Positions 16,453 through 25,110 of a DNA stretch of 64,000 bases are shown here, piece after piece; position 1 is the first letter of the stretch; each line of letters starts with the position of its first letter. Location: NCBI GenBank assembly GCA_029167045.1, contig JARFPK010000009.1:1-64000 (forward strand), read 5' to 3'. The notes under the pieces were generated by a model. That model was not told where the DNA came from, did not search any database, and was given only the letters and a program-made list of their open reading frames with translations. The DNA is from Candidatus Methanocrinis natronophilus. GTDB lineage: Archaea > Halobacteriota > Methanosarcinia > Methanotrichales > Methanotrichaceae. The position numbers and the translations under genes are program-made.

Positions 16453-17610
16453 TCAACCGCGAAGGGCAACTACTGGGTCGAGGTGAGACGCCTTGTAGGC
16501 CGGATATACCCCTGCGGCGATGCTCAACAGAAGAGCCAGGATCGGGAAGATCATGAGATCTATCGGGGAGACGATGAACTGGATCAAGATTGGTTGAGGA
16601 GACTCTGGCGGCGTTACCACATACTCCTGGCTATTTACGTAGGCGGATATGGCGTAGCCGAGGCCGACACCGACCAGCCCCCCCGCAAGGCCAAGGACGC
16701 CGCTCTCGACGATGAATATCCTGCTGATGAGGGAGGAGGACGAGCCCATCGCCATAAGCATCCCGAGCTCTCTAGTCTTCTCCAGGACGATCATGTTCAT
16801 GACGTTGGCTACCCCGAAGGCCGAGATCAGAAGAACTAGGGCTAATATCAGGTTGTTAGAGAACCGTTCGAAGGCGAACATCTCTTCAAACTCGGGAAAT
16901 AAATCCCTCCAGCTCGTGGCATCGTATCCGAGAGCTGAGATCTCCTCGGCGACGAAATCAGCTTGGTAGGGGTCCTCCAGATGGATGTTGATATAGTTTA
17001 TGACGGAGCCGCGTCCTAGGAACTCTCTTGCCGTAGGAAGGGAGACGAAGGCTGAACTGTCCCACTCTCCGACCCCGGTCTTGAATATGCCGGAGACGAC
17101 TAAACTTAAGGGTTTAGCATCGGGAAACGAGGCTGCGACGGTATCGCCCACCTTAATCCCTAAACGATTCGCCACCTCTTCTCCGAGGACGACCCTCCTC
17201 CCGGTCTGGATCGAATCGAAGTCCCCTTCGATCATGTACTTGCCGATGCTCATCACCTTGTTCATCTCCGCCGGATCGCCCCCCTGCATCCATACGTTCT
17301 GGACGTTCCCCTCGAAGGAGAGGGTCGCCGTAGCACCAAGGGTGGGAGAGACGGCAGCGACCCCGGGGATTGTCCAGATGAGATCGACGAGGGTCCTATA
17401 GAGGTAGATGTAATCCTCACCCTCCTTGGGTAGGACGAGGACGTGAGGTGCAAGTTCGAACACCATCCCGAAAACCGTAGCCTCCATACCGTTCATGATG
17501 GATCTGAATACGATTATTATGGCTACAGCTAAGCCGATCGCCCCCACAGCAAGGGCGGTTTGTCTCTTTCTCGTCCTGATGTGCTTTGCCGCCACGAAGA
17601 ACTCGAGCAA
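16453..17610 (-). CDS. MacB/FtsX-type ABC permease, copy A
   Basis: 385 aa from a TTG start (LEFFVAAKHIRTRKRQT), the same kind of start as its paralogue at 20111. One N-terminal membrane helix (ALAVGAIGLAVAIIIVF) is followed by an extracytoplasmic MacB-like domain of about 220 residues and three C-terminal helices of the FtsX domain (LILALVLLISAFGVANVMNM, ESGVLGLAGGLVGVGLGYAI, LMIFPILALLLSIAAGVYPA). It ends with the family's Y-P-A-x-K-A-S-x-L-D-P-V-x-A-L-R. Just after the first helix is PKEGEDYIYLYRTL, a segment shared with the other two permeases of this cluster. Probably acts as half of a permease dimer. Confidence 0.8.
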   Translation of the reverse strand: MLEFFVAAKHIRTRKRQTALAVGAIGLAVAIIIVFRSIMNGMEATVFGMVFELAPHVLVLPKEGEDYIYLYRTLVDLIWTIPGVAAVSPTLGATATLSFEGNVQNVWMQGGDPAEMNKVMSIGKYMIEGDFDSIQTGRRVVLGEEVANRLGIKVGDTVAASFPDAKPLSLVVSGIFKTGVGEWDSSAFVSLPTAREFLGRGSVINYINIHLEDPYQADFVAEEISALGYDATSWRDLFPEFEEMFAFERFSNNLILALVLLISAFGVANVMNMIVLEKTRELGMLMAMGSSSSLISRIFIVESGVLGLAGGLVGVGLGYAISAYVNSQEYVVTPPESPQPILIQFIVSPIDLMIFPILALLLSIAAGVYPAYKASHLDPVVALRG

Positions 17611-17736
17611 GGGATCACTTCTCGGGGATCTTAAGATGCTATCGTCTATTAATATCCGCTCTTATGACCAAAGTGGGTAGGGGACCGCGGTCGATCATCT
17701 CTCCTCTATAGACGATCCGGCCCCACCATAAATGGT

Positions 17737-18804
17737 TCATCTGCGGCCTTTGCCTCTGCGCCTCCTGAATATAACGAGCCCGGATGCGGCGATCAAGATT
17801 ATCAGTATAGCCGCCAGGATCCTCGAGGTGGAAGTCCCCTCATCAACGGGAGCTTCCACCACCCTCGGCCTTGGCGGGATCTTCGCCTCGATGACGTTCT
17901 CCTCCACGTCGATCAGATATCCGTCGTTTCCTAGCAGCTTCGTCGATAGATAGTATATGCCTGGATCGAGGGTCTCGTTCCAAGCTATCTCGACGGTCTC
18001 GTCGTCCCCTGCTAAAAGGATCGGCGTCCTCTCTTCGATCGATCGGAGGAGGGTTCCGTCCTGATATAGGTCAAACTGGAGAGCCCCCTGGAAGGGGACG
18101 CGGGATCTGCCCATCACCGTCGCGCTGGCGCCGGTCTCGTCTTGATAAGTGTCCGTGATCTCGGCGTCAGCAACGGCGACGAAGCTGTTCATGAAGGCCC
18201 TGGTCCTGCCGTCCCTCACCTCGACGATCTTGACCCTTCCCAGGTACTCCTCGCCGTCTTCTAATATCTGCCTCCATTCGAGGCTCAGATCGGCGGGGGC
18301 CCAGAGGCTCCCGGAGATCGGTATAGAGCTCCTCTTAGTCACAGATGCCGCTTTGTCCCCCCGAACGAGCATGTAGTAGATGTCGACGACGGTGAGGTCT
18401 TCGGAGTACAACAAGAGGGTTATACCCCGGCGGTCGGCATGAAAGTCACGGACGTCGAACCTGAGGCTCTCTCTTCCACCAAAATAGAAGTTGGTGCATC
18501 TCGTCGAGAGGACCGTTGCGTCCTCGATGAGTTCGGCGCAGGCGGAGAAGGGTCCGGCTTCCTGGGGGGGGACGTCCCAGGTTGTAACCCACGTCCCTGG
18601 TCCGTCTAGCTGGATGGTCTTCGTCTGGACCAGGCCCCTTTGGGAGGACAGCCCCAGATGCAAAATACTGCCAGCCACATCTCCTGTCACGGTCACGTCA
18701 CAGGATTGGAGGTCCGAATGGAACTCTACGACCTCCTTCGTCTCTGCCGGTGCCGTGGCGATGATCAGCACGATGGCAAACCAAATCAAGATGGATCGTC
18801 TCAT
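17737..18804 (-). CDS. Membrane-anchored extracytoplasmic protein of the ABC cluster
   Basis: 355 aa: a signal peptide (MRRSILIWFAIVLIIATAPA), about 290 residues of beta-rich sequence, one C-terminal membrane helix (ILAAILIILIAASGLVIF) and a basic stop-transfer tail RRRRGKGRR. The mature part has Ig-like or CARDB-like segments such as LDPGIYYLSTKLLGNDGYLI. It sits between two permease genes on the same strand, so it probably works with the transporter at the outer face, for instance as a substrate receptor or periplasmic adaptor. The family is not one I can name. Confidence 0.65.
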   Translation of the reverse strand: MRRSILIWFAIVLIIATAPAETKEVVEFHSDLQSCDVTVTGDVAGSILHLGLSSQRGLVQTKTIQLDGPGTWVTTWDVPPQEAGPFSACAELIEDATVLSTRCTNFYFGGRESLRFDVRDFHADRRGITLLLYSEDLTVVDIYYMLVRGDKAASVTKRSSIPISGSLWAPADLSLEWRQILEDGEEYLGRVKIVEVRDGRTRAFMNSFVAVADAEITDTYQDETGASATVMGRSRVPFQGALQFDLYQDGTLLRSIEERTPILLAGDDETVEIAWNETLDPGIYYLSTKLLGNDGYLIDVEENVIEAKIPPRPRVVEAPVDEGTSTSRILAAILIILIAASGLVIFRRRRGKGRR

Positions 18805-18951
18805 GGTACCGCCTCAAATATACCTTTTTATCGGACTAATGTCATTTTCCTTCGGCCAGACTTTTCCGCTCGACGTGACCTCGATGAGGCCGATCATACA
18901 GAGATAGGTCGTCTTACCCGGATCGTTCATCAGTGTCACCTTCCATCTCAT

Positions 18952-20106
18952 TTAATCTGTTGCTATCGCTTTTACCGGATCGAGCCTTGAAGCCTTATAT
19001 GCCGGGTATATCCCGGAGATGAAGTTGACGACAAGGGCGAAGAGGGAGACGTATATGAACGTCTTCAGATCCAGGACGACGTTCAGGGTGGAAACCATAT
19101 ATATCTCGCTGGGAACCTCGATATTCCCGATGAGCACCGCTGCCAGATAGGCGAGGCCGCCGCCCAGGAGGGCCGAGGGCGGACCCAATATCACGCTCTC
19201 CAGAACGAATATCTTCATGATAGATCTCTGGTTCACCCCCATCGCCATCAATATCCCGATCTCCTTGGTCCTGCGGCTTATTATCATTATCATGGTGTTG
19301 GCGATGCCAAACCCCGAGATCACGAATATGAGAAGGTAGAAGATGTAAGCGTAAACCTGCTGGGTGTCCAGCTGCTCCAGGATGTCCCTGCTCCTCTCCT
19401 GCCAGCTGACGGCCTTGTAGCTCGTCGCCGCGTTAAGATCCTCGGCTATAGCCGGAGCCGAATATATGTCTATCAGCCTGACGCCGACCTCGCTGACGAC
19501 GTCCCCCTCGCCGACAAGATCCTGGGCCGTTCTCAAGGGGAGATATACCAGGGTCCTGTCGAGTCCCGTCCCGGTCCTTATGATCCCGACAGCCGTCAGC
19601 TGGAAAGTCACTTCCTGTCTTGTGATCCTGAACTTGTCGCCCACATTCAGGTCCAGGTCTTCGGCGAGGCCCGTGCCAACGACGACGGCATACCTCCTGA
19701 ACCGGAGGTCATAGTAGTCGCCGCTGACGATATCTTCCCCCACATTGAGGAGGATATCCTCAGAGACGGGATCGACCCCGATGAAGTTGACCCCCTTGAC
19801 ATTATCTTTGTGCTTTGCAGCCCCCATCCCCAGAAGCCTGGGTGACGCCACCACTACACCGGGATTTTCAGAGACGATAGCTGAAAGGGTCCTATAGAGA
19901 TGGATATAGTCCTCCCCCTCTTTAGGCTCGATGGTAATGTGGGGAGAGTTCTCGACGGTTGTATCGATGAGGTTCTCCCTGTACCCCTCGGTGATCCCTA
20001 TGAGGACCACTATGACCCCTACGGCCAGGGCGACCGCGAGGACCGTAAAGAGGACCATCCTGGGATTTCGGAGTATGTGCCTCTCTGCGATCGTAAGCTC
20101 GAACAT
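18952..20106 (-). CDS. MacB/FtsX-type ABC permease, copy B
   Basis: 384 aa with the same layout as its neighbours: N-terminal helix (MVLFTVLAVALAVGVIVVLI), extracytoplasmic domain, and three C-terminal helices ending YPAYKASRLDPVKAI. It is the most diverged of the three permeases (for example RRTKEIGILMAMGVNQRSIM) but keeps PKEGEDYIHLYRTL just after the first helix. It ends 148 bases before the membrane-anchored protein gene and starts four bases after the stop of copy C upstream, so these genes are one transcript. It probably pairs with copy A or C as a heterodimer. Confidence 0.8.
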   Translation of the reverse strand: MFELTIAERHILRNPRMVLFTVLAVALAVGVIVVLIGITEGYRENLIDTTVENSPHITIEPKEGEDYIHLYRTLSAIVSENPGVVVASPRLLGMGAAKHKDNVKGVNFIGVDPVSEDILLNVGEDIVSGDYYDLRFRRYAVVVGTGLAEDLDLNVGDKFRITRQEVTFQLTAVGIIRTGTGLDRTLVYLPLRTAQDLVGEGDVVSEVGVRLIDIYSAPAIAEDLNAATSYKAVSWQERSRDILEQLDTQQVYAYIFYLLIFVISGFGIANTMIMIISRRTKEIGILMAMGVNQRSIMKIFVLESVILGPPSALLGGGLAYLAAVLIGNIEVPSEIYMVSTLNVVLDLKTFIYVSLFALVVNFISGIYPAYKASRLDPVKAIATD

Positions 20107-20110
20107 CTCT

Positions 20111-21271
20111 TCAACCTCTCAGGGCGACTACCGGGTCCAGGTGGGACGCCTTATGGGCCGGGTAGACCCCCGCAGCTATGCTCAATCCTATGGCCAATAC
20201 CGGGAATATCAACAGATCCATCGGATCCACAATGAACTGGAGGAGTATGGGTCGAGGTATCTGCTCAAACTCGAAGGCAAACCCTAGGCTGTGGAGGTAT
20301 ACCGATATTCCGTAGCCGAATACCGCCCCTGCAATGCCGCCGGCGAGGCCGAGGACGCCGCTCTCGACCAGGAAGATCCTCCTTATCTCAGACGGTGACG
20401 CCCCCATGGCCATCAACATACCTATAGATTTAGTCTTATCCAGGACGACCATGTTCATGACGTTGGCGACCCCGAAGGCCGAGATCAGAAGAACCAGGGC
20501 TAATATAAGGTTGTTCGTCAGATCTCTGAAGGCCATCGTCTCTTCGAACTCGGGAAAGAGCTCTCTCCAGCTCCTGGCATCGTATCCGAGTGTGGAGATC
20601 TCCTCTGCCGCGGCGTCTGCCTCATACGGGTCGGAGAGGTGGACGCTTATAGACGTCATGACGGTGCCCCGACCCAGAAACTCTCTCGCCGTAGGGTGGG
20701 AGACGAAGGCCGACTCGTCCCACCCTGCAACCCCGGTTCTGAATATGCCGGAGACGACTAAGCTCAGGGGGGTCGCATCGGGAAAGGAGACGGCGACGGT
20801 GTCGCCCACCTTAACTTTAAGCCGATCTGCCACCTCGTCACCGAGGACGACCCTCCTACCGGTCTGGATCGAATCGAGGTCCCCCTCGATCATGTACTTG
20901 TCACCGATACCGCTGACCCTGTTCAGCTCTTCGGGGACGACTCCCATCAAAACTACGTTCTCGATCCTATTTTCGAAGGATAACGAAGCCGGGGTATCAA
21001 GCCCTGGAGCGACGGCCACCACTCCGGGTATCGTCCAGATGATATCGACGAGGGTCCTGTAGAGGTATATGTAATCCTCTCCCTCCTTGGGGAGGACGAG
21101 GACGTGAGGTGCAAGCTCGAATATGATGCCGAAGAAAGATGCTTCGATGCCGTTCTGGAGCGATCTCATTATTACGGTTACTGCAACCGCCAGGCACACC
21201 GCTCCAACGGCAAGGGCTGTTTGCCTCCTCCTGCTCTTGATATGCTTTTCTGCTACGACGAGCTCGAACAA
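20111..21271 (-). CDS. MacB/FtsX-type ABC permease, copy C
   Basis: About 386 aa, closely similar to copy A throughout (for example HVLVLPKEGEDYIYLYRTLV, GRRVVLGDEVADRL, LILALVLLISAFGVANVMNM). The TTG at 21271 is chosen: GGGAGG lies just upstream and the protein then begins FELVVAEKHIKSRRRQT, aligned with copies A and B. The frame is open 34 codons further up, but that part is unrelated. It is the first gene of the export cluster (copy C, copy B, anchored protein, copy A, ATPase), implying duplication of an ancestral permease followed by divergence. Confidence 0.8.
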   Translation of the reverse strand: MFELVVAEKHIKSRRRQTALAVGAVCLAVAVTVIMRSLQNGIEASFFGIIFELAPHVLVLPKEGEDYIYLYRTLVDIIWTIPGVVAVAPGLDTPASLSFENRIENVVLMGVVPEELNRVSGIGDKYMIEGDLDSIQTGRRVVLGDEVADRLKVKVGDTVAVSFPDATPLSLVVSGIFRTGVAGWDESAFVSHPTAREFLGRGTVMTSISVHLSDPYEADAAAEEISTLGYDARSWRELFPEFEETMAFRDLTNNLILALVLLISAFGVANVMNMVVLDKTKSIGMLMAMGASPSEIRRIFLVESGVLGLAGGIAGAVFGYGISVYLHSLGFAFEFEQIPRPILLQFIVDPMDLLIFPVLAIGLSIAAGVYPAHKASHLDPVVALRG

Positions 21272-21543
21272 GGGACCTCCCCCGTTGGCGATCCAGCTGG
21301 ATATAGAATACTGTGCAGCATGACGTTGGAATCTGATCGTATAAAAATAGCTGGATTCGTCCCAGATATTCAAAGCTCTCCTGGGAGCTGGGTGATCCGT
21401 CCCGCTGCTACAGTCGCTGAGGTGGGTTATCCCCGACAGTCCCTATCATCTTCACGGCGGCCGGATATGCGGGGCTGGTTCGGGTGAGGATCGAAACACT
21501 TTTTGTCTCTCCGGACTATCCTTATTGAAGGATGTAGACTAAA

Positions 21544-22545
21544 ATGCGATTAAAAACGATTATTTCAGCGCTGTTGGTGCTGGCGGCGTTGGTGGTTCCG
21601 GCCACGGCGGACAAGGTAGACGATCATATAAAGGCTCTCCAGGATGAGGACAGTGAGGTCCGATCGGACGCTGCCTTTGCTCTCGGTATGACCGGCGATG
21701 CCAGGGCATTCGATCCCCTCATCGCAGCTCTCCAGGATGAGGACAATTACGTTCGAATGCATGCTGGATGGTCTCTAGGCAAGATGGGCGATCCAAGAGC
21801 CGTAGATCCCCTCATCGGTGCTCTCCAGGATGAGGACGCGGAGGTCCGCCGTTTGGCAGCAATAGCCCTCGGCGAGATCGGTGATGTTAAGGCGGTCGAT
21901 CCCCTCGTCGATATTCTCCAGGATGAGGACAGATGGGTCCGAGCTTTGACTGCCTGGTCTCTCGGAGAGATCGGTGATGCCAAGGCCGTCGATCCTCTCA
22001 TCGATGCTCTCCAGGATGAGGCTGAGGAGGTCCGGTGGAGGGCGGCCTCAGCTCTCGGCGATATCGGCGATCTGAGGGCGGTCGACCCCCTTATCGATGC
22101 TCTCCAGGACGATCACACGTATGTTCAGGTATGGGCTGCGAGTTCGTTGGTGAACCTAGGAAACCCAGAGCATCTGGACCATATAATCACGGGTCTCCAG
22201 GACGAAGACTCTGGAGTCCGATCAGTGGCCTCTAGGGCTCTCGGCGCGATCGGCGATTCCAGAGCGGTCGATCCCCTCATCGATGCTCTCCAGGATGAAG
22301 ACGAGGAGGTCCGGTCGCTGGCTGCCTGGGCTCTCGGCGCGATCGGCGATCCCAGTGTGGTCGATCCCCTCATCGATGCCCTAAAGGATGAGCATTGGGT
22401 GGTCCGAATTAACGCTGCCGAGGCTCTCGGAAAGATCGGCGACCTCAGGGCTGTCGAACCATTGGCCTACCTGGCTTCGAAGGACGATGATGAGATGATT
22501 CGATCGGCGGCAGCAGAAGCGTTGGAGAAGATCCGAGCAGAGTAG
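21544..22545 (+). CDS. Secreted HEAT-repeat (PBS lyase-like) protein
   Basis: 333 aa with a signal peptide (MRLKTIISALLVLAALVVPA, cleaved near TADK) followed by about ten HEAT-like repeats of 31 residues. Each carries DPLIDALQDED-x2-VR-x2-AA-x-ALG-x-IGD, giving a right-handed helical solenoid used for protein binding. The PBS-lyase-type HEAT repeat is common in methanogens, but export of such a protein is less usual. Strong DNA-level similarity between repeats (CTCATCGATGCTCTCCAGGA recurs) implies recent expansion and makes the array liable to length change. A deleted second copy is visible at 14428-14532. Confidence 0.85.
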   Translation: MRLKTIISALLVLAALVVPATADKVDDHIKALQDEDSEVRSDAAFALGMTGDARAFDPLIAALQDEDNYVRMHAGWSLGKMGDPRAVDPLIGALQDEDAEVRRLAAIALGEIGDVKAVDPLVDILQDEDRWVRALTAWSLGEIGDAKAVDPLIDALQDEAEEVRWRAASALGDIGDLRAVDPLIDALQDDHTYVQVWAASSLVNLGNPEHLDHIITGLQDEDSGVRSVASRALGAIGDSRAVDPLIDALQDEDEEVRSLAAWALGAIGDPSVVDPLIDALKDEHWVVRINAAEALGKIGDLRAVEPLAYLASKDDDEMIRSAAAEALEKIRAE

Positions 22546-22931
22546 CGGGACGAGCGAGGGGTGGGGCGGTAATCCCCCCCCCCATGATATTTTTATTAAG
22601 ACTCAATTTATATACAAACATCCATAATCGAATCCTGGTGGGTCTCAATTCAGAAATGTGGATTTTCCCCTGGAATGCGATCCTCTCTAGGCAGAGGGCA
22701 GGAGGCGACTTTTTGAGATAATTCTCCATCTATTCCCACCTTCGCCCTTAAGTCCCTGCTGCGGTCAACCAAAATGAGTTCTATACGACGCCACTCATAA
22801 AATTACGAGCTGACCGCAGAAGAGTGGCTTGAGAGAGAGGCGACGATCTAGATGCCCAGAGCAAGTACGTCCAAGCTCTCCAAGGTCATCGCTGCAATCC
22901 ACTATGTAGATCGAGGAGCGAACAAGATATT
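22546..22931. other. Intergenic stretch leading into the duplicated segment
   Basis: Contains a run of nine C residues with ATGATATTTTTATTAAG just after the HEAT gene, an AT-rich part, and from about 22800 the 5' half of the duplicated segment (partner 4780-4895), which reads ELTAEEWLERE in one frame. No intact gene. Confidence 0.4.
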
Positions 22932-23400
22932 ATGAAACGAGACGTAGCGTTCTTGATTTCCTCTGAGGAGGCCGAACATATCAGCGATATCCCCCAAGAC
23001 TTCACGACCCGCGAGAGATGGTTTGTCCCCGAGGACGAGAGCGAGACCTGGGTCTCATTGACATTTCTGGAGGGACTTCGATCTATCGGTCCAGACCCCG
23101 AGATCTTGCGGTCGTCCGAGGGGCTTCCCGTATTTTGCGGTCCAGCTTCGCCGATCGATACGGTTGAGCACGGGGACGAATTGACGGTACGAGCGTTATC
23201 GCTTATCTCCGAGGCCGTTGGTGTGGTCTATGTGAGCTGGGAATACCAAAGAGAGTTCGCCATGGAGTTCATGATCTGGATGGAACGGTTCTTCTGCTAT
23301 TCCCAAAAGGATGGTCGTACTCTTATCTGACTGATCTTATCCGGCCCATCGGGCCAGCGCGACGATACGGGGGAGAGGTAGCGAGATGGGCGCATACCGC
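22826..23400 (+). repeat. Segmental duplication, copy 2 (partner 4780-5420)
   Basis: Matches copy 1 from GAAGAGTGGCTT through GGGCCAGCGCGACGATACGG and a little beyond, with scattered substitutions and small indels. It lies 18 kb from copy 1 in the same orientation. Confidence 0.75.
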
Positions 23401-23440
23401 CCTATATCGCCTAGTAGAATCGAAGCGAATTGATTCACAA
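22932..23440 (+). pseudogene. Truncated paralogue of the protein at 4896
   Basis: The first 130 residues parallel the intact paralogue (VAFLISSEEAEHISDIP, VFCGPASPID, AVGVVYVSWEYQREFAMEFM). The reading then stops where TGG (Trp) in copy 1 is TGA here, after QKDGRTL. Similar DNA continues for another 100 bases with a small indel, so the original C-terminus is still recognisable but not translated. GAGGAGCG precedes the ATG as in copy 1, so a shortened protein could still be made. Confidence 0.65.
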
Positions 23441-23667
23441 ATTTGAATAAAACAGACTTCATCTTACAGATCCTATAGTTATCAGGTCCATTGAGATGAT
23501 GCCCATTCCTTTGGCTTGATTGAAGGCAAACCGGATCGATTATAATCGAACAGAGTATAAGAAGAAGGCAAAGCAGAAAGATTTTTATAATTTTTTTAAT
23601 AAAAGAATTGGCGAATGCAATAGACCTATGACCATGTTCTTAAAGATGGAGAATAGTTCCTGGTACT
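23441..23667. promoter_or_regulatory. AT-rich upstream region of the gene at 23668
   Basis: A strongly AT-rich stretch including TTTTTATAATTTTTTTAATA at 23581-23600, a good candidate for the archaeal TATA region of the AT-rich gene that follows. No coding sequence. Confidence 0.4.
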
Positions 23668-24552
23668 ATGCTTAAGCTAGGGGATTTCTACGAGGATGAG
23701 GCTAAAGAAGTCGCAAAGTACCTAAGAGACGCTGGAATGAAGGTAGACATCAGAACTTATATCGAGGGTTATACCCAAGAGTACAATTATCTGGAGGGTC
23801 GTCTAAGTGACCTAAGGGGGAAGATAGATGACGAGGAGTATGCAGATCATGAGCGATATCTGGCTGCTCTTAAAACCGTTCTTGCCAAAGGAGCCACCCT
23901 AGAAACTCTTGAAAGCATGTTTGAGGTTGAGTTTGACTCTGAAGTTGATGAAAAGAGAGAGAGACTTAAAGATATTGTTGAGGGCAATCAACCCGTCGAT
24001 TCTGATCTGACAGAAGAAAAAAGGATACAAGCGTTGAGTGATTTCTCCAATCTATTGACGGATCTTACGAAGATATCCAATGGTATGTCATTTGCCGCGA
24101 GACTCTTGGACCTAAATGAGATCAAGTTTGGAGAAGAAGTAGGTAATCGGCTCGACGATCCCATCGTCCAAGTTTTAGTAGACCCAGAGGAGATTGATGA
24201 TGGGTGGACGGTCAGGACGACTACGGTTTTTACTTTCAAGCCTATGGCCGATATTTATATTGACGAGTTTTCTACCACCTTATTCGATGATATCGATGAG
24301 GAGTTTAAGGACTCGTATTATCAGGAGTTCCTCAAGATCCAATGTATAGCAGACATTGTATTAAATCTCATGGATTCGTCTTCAGGCAAGATGGAGATGG
24401 AGGACTTCACCAATAAGTGTATCACCAAAAAGAATTATGACGAGGATGTCCTCGTGATAGATGGAGCAGATGCCTCAAGAGAGATCGCAAAATCTCTGGA
24501 AAAGAATGGTGTATTGAAGATAAAGGGAGACACCATCAAGTGGAAGCGCTGA
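23668..24552 (+). CDS. Hypothetical acidic cytosolic protein
   Basis: 294 aa, acidic, no membrane segment. The N-terminus (LKLGDFYEDEAKEVAKYLRD, AGMKVDIRTY) has the shape of a small alpha/beta domain like those that read out a protein's own sequence neighbourhood in DUF2007-type proteins, followed by a Glu/Lys-rich coiled coil (YLEGRLSDLRGKIDDEEYAD) and two further domains I do not recognise, the last ending in a winged-helix-like ASREIAKSLEKNGVLKIKGD. The coding DNA is visibly AT-richer than its neighbours, which fits recent arrival. It stands alone. Confidence 0.6.
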   Translation: MLKLGDFYEDEAKEVAKYLRDAGMKVDIRTYIEGYTQEYNYLEGRLSDLRGKIDDEEYADHERYLAALKTVLAKGATLETLESMFEVEFDSEVDEKRERLKDIVEGNQPVDSDLTEEKRIQALSDFSNLLTDLTKISNGMSFAARLLDLNEIKFGEEVGNRLDDPIVQVLVDPEEIDDGWTVRTTTVFTFKPMADIYIDEFSTTLFDDIDEEFKDSYYQEFLKIQCIADIVLNLMDSSSGKMEMEDFTNKCITKKNYDEDVLVIDGADASREIAKSLEKNGVLKIKGDTIKWKR

Positions 24553-24597
24553 TCCAGGAAGGAGAGACTCGAGCAGTATGTCCAACGGAGATCCGCG

Positions 24598-25110
24598 ATG
24601 ACAATTCTTGTGGGGTGCAGCGGCTGGTCCTATGACGACTGGGTGGGTCGCTTCTACCCCATGGAACTGGCGAAGAAGAAAGGAGAATGGCTCGCTTACT
24701 ACGCTCGGTTCTTCAGCACGGTGGAGATCAACAGCACATATTACCGTCCTCCGGGAGAGCGGCAGGTCCAGTCATGGATCAAGAAGGTTAAGGACAGGGA
24801 GGCTGGGTTTAAGTACTCGGTGAAGATGCCGGGTCTTGTCACCCATCAATTCCTGGTGGAAGGCAACGAGGAGAAGGCTCTCTTCTGGGCGATTAGCCGA
24901 GGTCTTGGATGCTCTTACCTCGCGAGGGTACGATCTGGCGGTGGAGTTTAGGCATAGGAGTTGGATGGACGAGGGCAAAAAAAGATCGATCCAGAGGCTT
25001 CGGAAGTTCTGAGGGAGAGGAACGTCGCAAATGTCCTGATCGACGGTCATGGTCACTATCCAGGGATAATGACTGCGGATCACGCCTATATCCGCTTTCA
25101 CGAAAATCTC
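24598..25110 (+). pseudogene. DUF72 (YecE-like) gene, frameshifted and cut by an IS
   Basis: The start is clear: TILVGCSGWSYDDWVGRFYP and STVEINSTYYRPP are DUF72 hallmarks (G-C-S-G-W-x-Y; E-x-N-x-T-F/Y-Y). After FWAIS a stretch is missing and the frame changes; in other frames one finds EVLDALTSRGYDLAVEFRHR, SWMDEG and, after an A-run, IDPEASEVLRERNVANVLID and TADHAYIRFHENL. The reading then enters the left end of the IS605-type element at about 25110, so the C-terminal part is gone, and it was not found beyond the element. The family is a TIM-barrel-like protein of unknown function. This copy is dead. Confidence 0.8.

Noticed and set aside
21544-22545. Regular 93-base periodicity suggesting a CRISPR-like array or minisatellite
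   Set aside because: The period equals 31 codons and the reading frame is open throughout with HEAT-repeat protein sequence, so it is a coding repeat and not an array with unique spacers.
22574-22583. Run of nine C residues as a possible phase-variation tract
   Set aside because: It lies between genes, not in a reading frame or promoter spacing that I can define, so switching cannot be argued.
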